Below are positions 1 to 8,859 of a DNA stretch of 30,404 bases, in pieces. Under the pieces are notes generated by a model. The model did not search any database. It was not told where the DNA came from and worked only from the letters and a program-made list of their open reading frames with translations. How positions within the stretch are numbered: the first letter of the stretch is position 1; the number at the start of each line of letters is the position of its first letter. Source of the stretch: Alectoria sarmentosa (taxonomy: Eukaryota > Ascomycota > Lecanoromycetes > Lecanorales > Parmeliaceae). Location: positions 1 through 30,404 of the forward strand of contig WOGZ01000364.1 of the NCBI GenBank assembly GCA_009733775.1, in the 5' to 3' direction. Both the position numbers and the translations under genes were made by a program.

Positions 1-1430
1 GGGGGTGGGGGGGCTGGGTTACTACAGAAAGGAATGGATTGTCAATTGCGTTTTGATATAGTAGACTGTACGAGTAGAATGGTACCAATGTTAATTTGTC
101 GAATGGTCTCGTCGTCGTTGTGAATGTAGCGGGAAGTGGATGTTAGATGGATGGGAGATGGGTTGCAGGCTGAGAGGGTGGGTGGGAGGGAGGTCTTACA
201 CAGAGAGCACTGTCAATTGCGTTGTAATGGAGTAGACTGTACGAGTATAATGGGACCAGGTTCAACTTCTCAAGTGGTCTCGTCGTTGTGGACGTAAGTG
301 GTGGGAGATGGGTTGGAGGCTGAGAGAGTGGGTGGATGGGTGGTCTTACACAAAGAGCACTCACAATTGAGTTACAGTAGAGAATGCTCACAATTGAGTT
401 GCAGCAGATGTTTGTAACTGTGTAATGAGCCAATTCTGAAGATCGTAAGAGGCCTATTGATCGTTGTTCTAGGTGGGTGGGAGATGGGTTGAGGCTGAGA
501 GAGTGGGTGGGTGGGTGGCCATCAAGCAGAGAACACTCTCAATTGCATTGGAATGGAGTAGATAGTAGCAGTAGAATGGTTCAGTTTGAAGCTGTCAAGT
601 GGCCTCGTCGCCACCGTGGATGTAGAGGAAGTGGATGCTGGGTGGGTGGGTGGGTGGTAACTACAAAAAGAAAACTCTCAACTGCGTTGAAATGGAGTAG
701 ACTGTAGCAGTAGAAGGTCCGATTTCAAGTTGTCAAATGGCCTCGTCGTCACCGTGGATGTAGAGGAAGTGGATGCTACGTGGGTGGGTGGGTGGGTGGG
801 TGGGTGGTCTTTACTCCTAGAGTACTCTCAATTACTTTACGCAGAGAAGACTCCGATTGAGTTACAGTAGAGAACGCTCAGAGTTACATTGGAAGTAGTA
901 GAGTGTAGCAGTAGAATGGTCCAGTTTCAAGATCTAAAGTGACCATGCCGTCGTTGCGAGTCTAGAGAGTGGGTGGGTGGGTGGTAACTACAGAAAGAAA
1001 ACTCTCAACTGCGTTGAAATGGAGTAGACCGAGCAGTAGAATTGTCCAGTATCAAGTTGTCGAGTGGCCTCGTCGTCACCGCGGATGTAGAGGGTAGTGA
1101 GCGCATACGGTCGGTGTGGGAGAGAGCACTCACAATTGAGTGATAGTATCATGGATTGACAATCTACATATAGTAGAGCACTTAGAATTTAGTTGGAATG
1201 CAGTAGAGATAACAGTAGAATGGGAGTGGTGGGTGGATGTCACAGCTACGATCAAGTAGAGTATGCATCCATCCGCAGAGATGACTTTTTGTTGAGTGGT
1301 ATTAGAGACGCTCGCAATTGAAATGTAGTAGAGACGCTTACAATTGAAATGTAGTAAAGACGCTCACAATTGGAATGTAGTAAAGACGCTCACAACTGCG
1401 TGATAGTAGAGAGAGCTCCAGTCCTGTCAT
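1..1430 (+). repeat. Family W repeat array (GGGTGGGTGG-rich)
   Basis: Diverged tandem copies of a unit of roughly 150-190 bp. Each copy begins with a GGGTGGGTGG run followed by CTACAGAAAGGAA. It continues through a CAATTGCGTTG / GTAGACTGTA block and a TCAAGTGGTCTCGTCGTC block, and ends GGATGTAGAGG-AAGTGGATG. GTAGACTGTA-like anchors are visible near 61, 232, 557, 695, 900 and 1023. From about 1130 the array degrades into shorter repeats of CACAATTGAG plus TAGTAGAGA. The same family recurs near 8041, 16990 (inverted), 19140 (inverted) and 26440. The window starts inside a copy. Short reading frames here do not look coding and their sequence is repeat-derived. Confidence 0.85.
780..807 (+). repeat. 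(GGGT)n run, predicted G-quadruplex
   Basis: Six consecutive GGG runs separated by single T residues, inside a family W unit. This is the classic G3N1 pattern for a stable parallel G-quadruplex. Shorter versions occur at other W unit starts. Confidence 0.8.
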
Positions 1431-1479
1431 TCTAGCCGTGTGGTCATTATCCGTTTCTTTCCTTTCATCTGTTGCAACC

Positions 1480-2480
1480 ATGCGGTCAGCAGGTTACCAT
1501 TTTTCAGCTTTAGAGTGTTTGCGACATGAGGTCAGGAAGTACATCTTCAGCTAGTACAGTGTTTCCGATATGAGCTTGTGCAATCATTATTCAGCTATCT
1601 AGTCATGGCAGAGTTCACTGCCCAGCGCTTTCAGTGTTTGGGACAGGAGTTGGCAGCCTTGTGGTCTGGAGTTGACTGCCCAGGGTTTTCAGTGTTTGGG
1701 ACAGGAGTTGGTAGTCATATGGTCATGAGTTGACTGCCCTGCCGTTTCCATTGTTTGCGAGAGAAGTTGGATAGTCATTATTCAGCTATTCAGCTTTTGG
1801 TCAGGAGGCTACTTTTCAGCCATTTCAGTGTATGCGATAAGAGGTTATGTGGTTATTCTTTTTCAGCTACTCAGCTATGTGGTCAGGAGGCTACTTTTCT
1901 GCCATTTCAGTGTTTGCGACAGCAGTTGGGTAGTCATTATTCAGCTATTCAGCTTTTGGTCAGGAGGCTACTTTTCAGCCATTTCAGTGTATGCGATAAG
2001 AGGTTATGTGGTTATTCTTTTTCAGCTACTCAGCTATGTGGTCAGGAGGCTACTTTTCTGCCATTTCAGTGTTTGCGACAGCAGTTGGGTAGTCATTATT
2101 CAGCTATTCAGCTTTTGGTCAGGAGGCTACTTTTCAGCCATTTCAGTGTATGCGATAAGAGGTTGTGTGGTTATTCTTATTCAGCTGCTCAGCCATGCTG
2201 CCAGGAGGCTATTTTCCAGTCATTCCAGTGTTTGCGATAGAAGGTCTTGTTGTCTTCATTGTTCGGCTACTCAGTCATTGCAGTCATGTGGTCAGGAGCC
2301 ATTTCAGTGTAGGCGACAGGAGGCCGTGTGGTCGTTCTTCTTCAACTCAGGCATGCTGCCAGGAGGCTATTTTCCAGTCATTCCAGTGTTTGCGATAGAA
2401 GGCCTTGTGGTCGTCATTGTTTGGCTCAGCCATTGCAGTCATGTGGTCAGAATAATTTCAGTGTAGGCGTCAGGAGGCCT
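1480..2480 (+). repeat. Family X repeat array (about 80-bp units)
   Basis: Tandem units built on TTTCAGTGTTTGCGA, GTCATTATTCAGCTA and TGTGGTCAGGAGGCTA. The left part (1490-1780) is diverged. Between 1783 and about 2170 a double unit of 159 bp repeats almost perfectly (starts at 1783, 1942, 2101). The right part (2170-2480) is diverged again. Because 159 is divisible by 3, long reading frames stay open (for example 161 codons), but their composition simply mirrors the DNA unit, so I do not call a gene. The reverse complement of this family fills 13690-14720. Confidence 0.85.
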
Positions 2481-2565
2481 AGGCAGAAAATCCAGGTACG
2501 TCTGCGCCAGCATAATACCCGACGACTCCTAAACTCGGCTCAGTCATTATCAAAACCTCCCTTTA

Positions 2566-2954
2566 GGATCACAGACTTACACAGGTGACCTCACATACTA
2601 CGGTCCTGGTCTTGGCGCCTGCGGTGTGACGTCCTCGGACACGGACCACATTGTATCCATCAGCCACTTTACCTTTGACGCTGTATCCAAAGGTTCAAAT
2701 CCAAATGCCAATCCGTTATGCGGGCACAAGTTGAGAGCTGTCCGCAATGGCAACAGCATTGATTTGACCGTTGTAGATCGATGTACGACCTCTGCACCAT
2801 CTCTACACAAGTGACATGCTAACAGACTTTAGGTGTGGGCTGTCAACCTACCGATTTAGACGTCAGTCCTGGAGCTTTAAAGCAATTGGCTGATCCCACT
2901 CTTGGAAGGGTTGAAGTGGATTGGGCTTGGCTGCCACCTGTGCCGACAACCTGA
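2566..2954 (+). pseudogene. 5'-truncated RlpA-like double-psi beta-barrel (expansin-like) protein
   Basis: Two exons are clear: up to 2782 and 2833-2954, separated by a 50-bp intron (donor GTACGA at 2783, branch GCTAAC at 2818-2823, acceptor TTTAG). The joined protein contains GDLTYYGPGLGACGV, then NPLCGHKLR, VVDRC, VGCQPTDLDVSPGAL and ends ALGRV-like GRVEVDWAWLPP. These are the ordered hallmarks of the fungal RlpA-like DPBB domain, secreted proteins related to expansins and barwins. The expected paired cysteines are present (ACG, LCG, DRC, GCQ). The N-terminal signal peptide is missing: the frame is closed by TAA at 2530-2532, there is no in-frame ATG before the domain, and the X repeat array begins only about 80 bp upstream. 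A splice acceptor at 2565 or 2584 could join an exon I cannot find. I infer truncation by the repeat; a remote first exon is the alternative. Confidence 0.75.
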
Positions 2955-3233
2955 GGAAGGTGATCAAGATCTTCAGAGTTACTCGATGAGTGGTGAGTAT
3001 CGCGATATCTATGCGTCTTTGTCTCGCTGACTACAAGTAGCTGGTGACTTGAAGTACAGGTACCTGTGCCGTGTCAAAAGGGGTGACAATCTAGCAAGCG
3101 TTGTCGTTGTGCTGTATCTCAATCTCTAATTACAATCAATTCACTTGCGACCTAGGCGAGAGTGAACGTAATCAGTGGCAACTCTTCCGCACAAGCGGCA
3201 TCAAGAGCTCATCCCCCATTCGACTACCCAATC

Positions 3234-5022
3234 ATGATTCCAATGTCAACAGAAGCGTTGGTTTGGAAGCTACAAGGAAATACACATTGCAGGGACGGGA
3301 AATATTTAAAAGCCATCGAATGGTAAATCAACCCTCCTGCTTTCGCCGACCTTGACTGACAAACCTAGCTATGACGAGGCTTTGCGGCGGATCTCGTCAG
3401 AGGAACATGCTGTAATACTCCTTCTCAACCGCTGCCAAGCCAGGTTGTCATCTGAACACTACGACGCAGCACTCGAAGATGCAATGGCTGTGCTTGAAAT
3501 GGACACAACGAGCGAGAAAGCACTCTTTAGGGCTGCTCGTGCTTCTTACGGTTTAGGATGTTTTGCCAGATGCCGTTCCTATTTGAATGAAATAGAGGAG
3601 CTCTACCCAGAAAATAGAGCTGCCATGAAAGACATTGAGCGGTGTGAACTAAGATCCCTAGAACAAGCTGGAGAGTTCGACTTTGCATCGATGCTAGATG
3701 AGACGCTCACCAAACAGCCGTCACCGCGCTTAGATCGCGCAACCTACATCGGCCCAATTGAGGTGCGCAAATGCGTCATTGAATCTCATGGTCGTGGCCT
3801 ATTCACAACGAAAGCTGTCAAGGCAGGCGAGCTGCTATTGTGCGAAAAGGCTTTCACCACCACTTTTGCTCCGGATGATAGCAAGTCCGCAGAGATTGAT
3901 CATGCCAAGGATTCCGAGTCTGATGGGTCCACGTGGAGGTTGAAGCTCCGGGCAGAGCTCGCTGCGAACACGTTTGTCAAGTTGGTTCGGAATCCTAGCG
4001 TCGTCTCAGCGTTTGCAGACTTGTACCCAGGCCCTGATGCTGATGAAGAGATTGACGAACATACCAAACTACCTGAGGTGGACGAGTGAGTCTCGATCAA
4101 AGTATTAGGAAAATCAGCTGACAGACCAACAGTGCTTTTGTGCAGCATCGAATTATCTATAATGCATTCGGATTTCCTAGCCTTACATACGAATACCACT
4201 GGAAGAGCGGTCACACTCCTGATGATTTAAAGGATGAAGACGACGGCTCGATCGGAATTTGGGTACGCGCTTCGTATATCAATCATAGCTGCTATCCACT
4301 TGTACGCCGGACCTACATTGGCGACATGATGATCTTCCGAGCACAGGCAGATATATCAGCCAACACTGAGCTGAAGTTTGGCTATATATCTTGCTTGGAG
4401 AAATACGAAGAGCGTCAAAAGATGCTGGAAAAGTGGGGATTTCGGTGTGACTGCCAGGTGTGCCTTGCGGAGAAAGAATATTCCCACAAAAAGGTCAAGA
4501 AGCGTGCCAAGATCACCGAAGATATTATAGGACATTTCGAAAAGAATACCCCAACGGACCTTGGAGTGTATGATGATCTCTAGACTAACAATTTGTGTCT
4601 TGGTCTGACTTATCAGGTACAATACCCTCCTCGACGCTCTCGACTCCACCTACATCAATCCATCAATCATCGAGCCGCGCAAGGCAATGGTCGGTCCCAT
4701 CATCAATCTCATCTCCGCCTGTCACTCCGACGGCCTTGCAACCCAGTTGATCGAGCTGACACTTAGAATGTTGGACGCTCTTGGCTTTGAGACGGAAATC
4801 ACTACAACCTCTTTCAAGATGACGCGCTGGGGCTTTATGGGCGACGAGGTGGTGGTCGCGTTGGCAGACATGTGCGATGGGTATGCGGCCGTCAATCCTT
4901 CATTATATGATGATGTACTGGAGGTGGCAAAGACGGCGTACGAGATTATGTGCGGGGAGAGGGTCAGCTGGGACAAGACGTATGGGAGTGATAGGCGAGG
5001 TAAGCTGGGAGGCACAGCTTGA
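3234..5022 (+). CDS. TPR and SET domain protein (SMYD/Set5-like lysine methyltransferase family)
   Basis: Spliced model 3234-3322, 3369-4085, 4133-4567, 4617-5022, with introns of 46, 47 and 49 bp; 548 aa. All four exons join in frame. Residues about 8-110 form TPR helices (GNTHCRDGKYLKAIECYDEAL, then NRCQARLSSEHYDAALEDA). The split SET domain starts at GRGLFTT (about 172-178), resumes in exon 3 with YINHSCYP (NHSC about 319-322) and ELKFGY (348-353), and ends with the post-SET cysteines in FRCDCQVC (374, 376, 379). Family members are SAM-dependent protein lysine methyltransferases, although many fungal TPR-SET proteins have no known substrate. The usual Asn of NHSCxPN is replaced (CYPLV). 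The start is uncertain: ATG 3234 follows a TAG in the same frame, and many relatives have a longer N-terminus, so an upstream exon may exist. The C-terminus ends at a plain TGA. Confidence 0.88.
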
Positions 5023-5493
5023 AGAATCAAAGCCTGAGTGCGAGATTATGCGGCTACTCGTTTTCAAGTTGGAGAATACTAGGAGTGATCGGAAGCCAAG
5101 GCAAGGGATGAATAAGTATGAGATGCCTGCGGACCAATTCATAATGCGAAAAACTGTGCCACAACTCAAACATCTGATATACGATAAACCTAGCGATGAC
5201 CGGCATTACTAAACGCTGCACGATGTCTCAAATATGTAACATTATAAACGCGGATCGATGCGTCCCTTCTCGCCGTGGTAGTTGATAATGTTGACCCAAG
5301 CGTGCTAGCGATTCGCCCGTTCCAAATTCATAGATTTGCAGAGATGAAGCTCCACCAATGACGCAAGATAGAGAAACCAAATAAAGAGGTATTCAGATAA
5401 TTGAAAGGGATGTGAACATTGCCCAAACTCGGCATAAATGCGTATCGCGCAGGCCAGAACCACTATAGTATCCGAAAGCAGTGGTGAGAGACA

Positions 5494-5813
5494 CCTTACG
5501 CTTTTTGGGAGCGAACCGAAACAAGAAGCCTCGCAACGATGAAGATAATTTGAAGGATGGTAGATCACCGCCAAGAAGTACCGCTGGCAGTTATGCTGTC
5601 CGTCGTAGGTGTTTCGAGATTCCCGTTCTCTCTCGCGCTCCACAGCATTTGCCATCATCCTTTACGCGGAATGACATCAATTTCCAGCATGCTATTGAAC
5701 TGCGCAAAACGTGTTTTTTGGATCTCGAATAACCAACCGGCTGCAATAGCTGCGAGGCCATTCAACGTGATCGAAATGACGAGGACTGTCTGATCCGTTT
5801 GGAATCGGCATAC
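5494..5813 (-). pseudogene. Possible remnant of a multi-pass membrane protein
   Basis: Two hydrophobic reading-frame pieces lie on the minus strand. One (5655-5813) reads through VLVISITLNGLAAIAAGW and WLFEIQKTRFAQFN; the other (about 5494-5565) reads STILQIIFIVARLLVSVR and is followed by a GTAAGG donor-like site. Each resembles a transmembrane helix with a short charged loop, as in fungal integral membrane proteins. I cannot join them by a convincing intron, find no start, and do not recognise the family. It may be a decayed gene or chance hydrophobic frames. Confidence 0.25.
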
Positions 5814-6001
5814 TCAATCCTTTACTTTTGGCGATATTGCTATGAGAATGATGCATAAACACATCTCCTTTCTCTCTTGAGCATTGGAAATACATATTCA
5901 TCACTTGTCATTTATTTCAAGGCCGGAGCTTCCGAATTTCATTTACAAGTCATCCTTTTTCGCGAGTGTCTTTCCCACATTAATTATTTCGATTCGTCAC
6001 C

Positions 6002-6469
6002 ATGCATCTCAACCTCTACCTCCTCCACACAGCACTCCTAGCCACCGCCATCCTCGCCAGGCCGTCCCAGATCTCAAGCCGAACGAATCATGAAGTGACA
6101 AAACGGCATTTCTGGTGCAACGGAGGTGAGGCTCACCGTCCTAATAACCCACGTCGCTAAATGTACCCAGTCGATTCCGAAGACATTTGCCCACAAGGCC
6201 AGACCATGGTCCCCATGGACGAATACGCCTGCGACGCCATCTCCAGTGCTGGCAGGATGAGCCAAATAACCCCACCCGTCAACGGCGAACAGAGTATCAC
6301 TTGCCCACAGCAGGCGCCCGCCGGGGAATTATCGACTCCGCCGGCTGAACAGGGGAGCTTGGAGTCGAGCGCTGTGAAGGGCTCGACTACGCCGATGTCC
6401 TTGACGTGTACGGAGGTTGGCGGCGCGATTGGATCTTTTCTTTTTTTAAATTGCACAATGGCGGCTTGA
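6002..6469 (+). CDS. Small secreted cysteine-containing protein, 140 aa
   Basis: Exons 6002-6125 and 6171-6469 with a 45-bp intron (donor GTGAGG, branch-like CGCTAA, acceptor CCCAG); the join is in frame and gives 140 aa. The first 20 residues (MHLNLYLLHTALLATAILAR) form a typical signal peptide. The mature part has six cysteines, in the contexts WCNG, ICPQ, YACD, ITCP, LTCT and LNCT, and a low-complexity Pro/Ser/Glu stretch in the middle. The pyrimidine-rich leader and CACC before ATG fit a fungal start. No domain is recognised. Size, Cys content and location between repeat blocks match the profile of fungal effector-like or surface proteins, but that role is inference only. Confidence 0.75.
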
Positions 6470-7260
6470 TGGATAGTGTGTCGAGGACATTTTTGTATGT
6501 AGAGAGGGGGCGGTGATACCGAGCAAAGCTTAAAAGTGCGGTCGATATGTAGGTGTATAGATTGTGTATCATACTTTTGCCAAAGGTCATCATGTATCCT
6601 TATTTCTGGGATGTTTACCTTACCCTCTGAAACTGTCCCTACCTCAGCAACAATCTCAGCCCTTCCATATCTGAGATGTGCCGAAGATATCTCGTCATCG
6701 TGATTTAACCCCAATGATCTTTCAAGCATCGTCTCATCATCCGATCCTTTTTTCATATTCCACGGAATCTTTGCGCCCTGCCAAGCAGCTTCTACGTACC
6801 GAACGGGCGCGTTTACTAGATTCTAATAATCTCATTCCGCGCGCAACAAACATGCGATTACTCTGTTCCCATCTCTCCTCTTCCTTCCGCTCTCCCATTT
6901 GTGACAAAGATCACCGGCAGATGCATGTTGGTCTCTCCGTACTCGTTCGGAGTGGAGTGGAGTTGGGTGTTGCTGAGTCACAAAAACACCACTCTTCTTC
7001 ATACAAAGTACATCCGCTACAAAACGTCCAGATTCTAGCTTTCTCTTCGTCTTTGTGAAATTGAGAACCACTACCTTTTCCTGTCAAGAGTATTTTCAAC
7101 TGACACAGATAAGTGATTACTCACGCCATTCGTTGCCGTTCAAAGTCCCAATTTCAAACTCATACCAGCACTTCACAAAATGAATCAACATAACCTCAGA
7201 GCACCTCGTGAATGGATGCAGCCTTCAGTGCCCATGTGTGAATTTCATATGGAAAGCATC
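6470..7260. other. Intergenic, no supported gene
   Basis: Short reading frames on both strands show no recognisable domain, no start context and no splice logic. This stretch probably holds the 3' end of the upstream secreted-protein gene and the promoter of the next one. Confidence 0.5.
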
Positions 7261-7266
7261 CTCGGG

Positions 7267-7346
7267 TATTTAAACCCCAAAGGTCCAGAATCATACTTTC
7301 TACACCATCCTTCCTACACCATCCTTCTCCTACATCCATCATGTAA
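7267..7346 (+). promoter_or_regulatory. TATA-like box, pyrimidine-rich leader and minimal uORF
   Basis: TATTTAAA at 7267-7274 lies about 80 bp before the ATG at 7355. A C/T-rich leader (CATCCTTCCTACACC and similar) follows, as is common upstream of expressed fungal genes. An ATGTAA minimal open reading frame sits at 7341-7346, just 8 bp before the main ATG, and could tune initiation if transcribed. Confidence 0.5.
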
Positions 7347-7354
7347 CACTACCA

Positions 7355-7835
7355 ATGATACAAACGCTGTTTACATACTTGGGATATCTCGCCGCATCAT
7401 ACACATACTTGCGCCCGGCTCAAATACTTGCCTTCACTGACAGTCCCGTTTCTTGTTTTCTGATGTAAGTTGCCGTTGATGCCGTTCGAACTTAGGTCAA
7501 CCTGGCTGGCAACATCATGGAATGAGGATTCCATTTTGCTAAATACACATAGCACCCGCTACGGAGACGCTGTAATATATAAGTCAAGCTATAGTCTACG
7601 GTCGGAAAGATGGAGCCAACCCACATGCCACCAAGCAGGCACAGGCATCACAATGCAAGCTTTTGCCGGCTTCAATCCCCAATCATGTGTAGAGGCGTGT
7701 ACAGCATTAACATATCAATGCATGATTCGACTGGCAATTATGAGAACATCATCGGCAACGAATGCTGCATTGCTCTCCATCTTGCGAGAAGGCGCAAAGC
7801 AAGGTGCCCAGTTTGAATGTGCCTTGCCCAGTTAA
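7355..7835 (+). CDS. Putative small secreted cysteine-containing protein, 130 aa
   Basis: Model: exons 7355-7464 and 7553-7835, intron 88 bp (donor GTAAGT, branch-like TGCTAAAT, acceptor ACATAG); 393 nt, in frame. The N-terminus MIQTLFTYLGYLAASYTYLR is hydrophobic and suits a signal peptide, with a possible cut near QILA. Six cysteines follow, including SCVEAC in the segment AFAGFNPQSCVEACTALTYQ; the last is near the end (FECALPS). The segment is reminiscent of Cys motifs in fungal secreted proteins, but I cannot assign a family. An alternative acceptor at 7495 also keeps the frame but would leave a 31-bp intron, too short to trust. The gene sits directly left of the repeat composite. The last exon may contain another undetected intron. 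Confidence 0.5.
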
Positions 7836-7867
7836 AATCGGTTACAAGTCAACTGCGAGAACGATGG

Positions 7868-7965
7868 CATTTCCCGACCGCATTTCCCGACCGCACTTCC
7901 GACCGCACTTCCGACCGCACTTCCCGACCGCACTTCCCGACCGCACTTCCCGACCGCACTTCTTG
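7868..7965 (+). repeat. 13-bp minisatellite
   Basis: About seven copies of a 12-13-bp unit, TTCCCGACCGCAC, with small length changes. It abuts the left terminal module of the large repeat composite. The flank of the right module (reverse strand near 19670) carries a related ACGGTCGCATTTTCC, so one unit probably belongs to the module itself. Confidence 0.85.
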
Positions 7966-7966
7966 A

Positions 7967-8140
7967 TATACTTTTGACAAGCGCCGGATATTGGAATTAG
8001 CGTGCCTCTGTTTCTCATAAATACTTCCAGGGGGGGTGCGAATTTTCCCCCTAGGTGGGTGGGAGGTGGGGCTGGAGGCTGGGGGGGCGGGTGGGTGGGT
8101 GGTTACTACGGAAAGGAATGGATTGTCAATTGCGTTTCAA
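7967..8140 (+). repeat. Terminal module, left copy (inverted with 19480-19655)
   Basis: Begins GATATACTTTTG then ACAAGCGCCGGATATTGG (7977-7994). It continues with TTAGCGTG, CTCATAAAT, a G-rich run, TTTTCCCCCTAGGTGGGTGGG, and the block AGGTGGGGCTGGAGGCTG that starts family W. The reverse complement of the whole series is found at the right end of the composite, and a third copy in direct orientation starts near 26398. Confidence 0.85.
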
Positions 8141-8790
8141 TAGAGTAGACTCTACGAGTAGAATGATACCAAGTTCAACTTCTCAAGTGGTCTCGTCGTC
8201 GTTGTTGATGTAAATGGGTGGTAGATGGGATTGAAAGCTGAGGAGTGGGTGGGTGGGTGGCTACTACAGAAAGGAACACTCCCAACTGAGTGGCAGTAGA
8301 GAATAGTCACAGTTGAATTGGTCAGTAGAGATGACAATTGAGTTGTAGTACAGTAGAGATGAAAACTGAGTTGTTGTACAGTAGAGATGGTAGAAGGGTG
8401 GGTGGTTACTACGCAGAGAGCATTCACAATTGAGCTGTACTGGAACAGATTGTAGACAAGACTGTCCATTGCGTTGGAGTAGACAACACCAGTAGAATGG
8501 TATCAGTTGAAGTTCTGAAGTGACATTGTCGCCGTTAAGAGTCTACAGGGAAGGATGCGTACGGTCGGGGTGGATGGCGAGCGGGTGAGTCGGTGGAGAG
8601 AGCACTCAGAATTGATTGTAGTACAGTATAGTGACAGTTTAATTGTAGCAGAGACTCACAGTTGAGTTGTAGCACCGTAGAGATGACAATTGGGTTGTAG
8701 TAGAGGGAGCTTCAACTGGTTCAAGTAGACATGCTCTACTCAGAGAACACTGACAATTGAGTTGTAGTAGAGAGCTGTCATGGTTTCACC
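8041..8790 (+). repeat. Family W array, second block
   Basis: Same unit as at the window start: GGGTGGGTGGGTGG, CTACAGAAAGGAACACTC, GTAGACTCTACGAGTAG, TCAAGTGGTCTCGTCGTC. It also carries many short CACAATTGAG / TTGTAGTAGAGA subrepeats. At 8550 it contains GCGTACGGTCGGGGTGGATGG, the sequence later amplified as the 27955-28607 minisatellite. No gene is seen. Confidence 0.85.
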
Positions 8791-8859
8791 CTTTATACCT
8801 TCTGTTCATACTGTGACATGGTATTAACTGTCCAACATGGTCGTGGGCGAGCGAATGTT

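Noticed and set aside
477..707. Short frames with WVGGW motifs in family W
   Set aside because: Encoded by the GGGTGGGTGG repeat itself; not conserved between copies.
4990..5215. C-terminal extension of the SET protein through GTAAGC..CACAG at about 5000
   Set aside because: The implied intron would be only about 18 bp, below any workable length; the plain TGA at 5020-5022 is simpler.
6157..6756. Minus-strand frame of 199 codons
   Set aside because: Antisense shadow of the secreted-protein gene at 6002-6469 plus its 3' flank; no domain.
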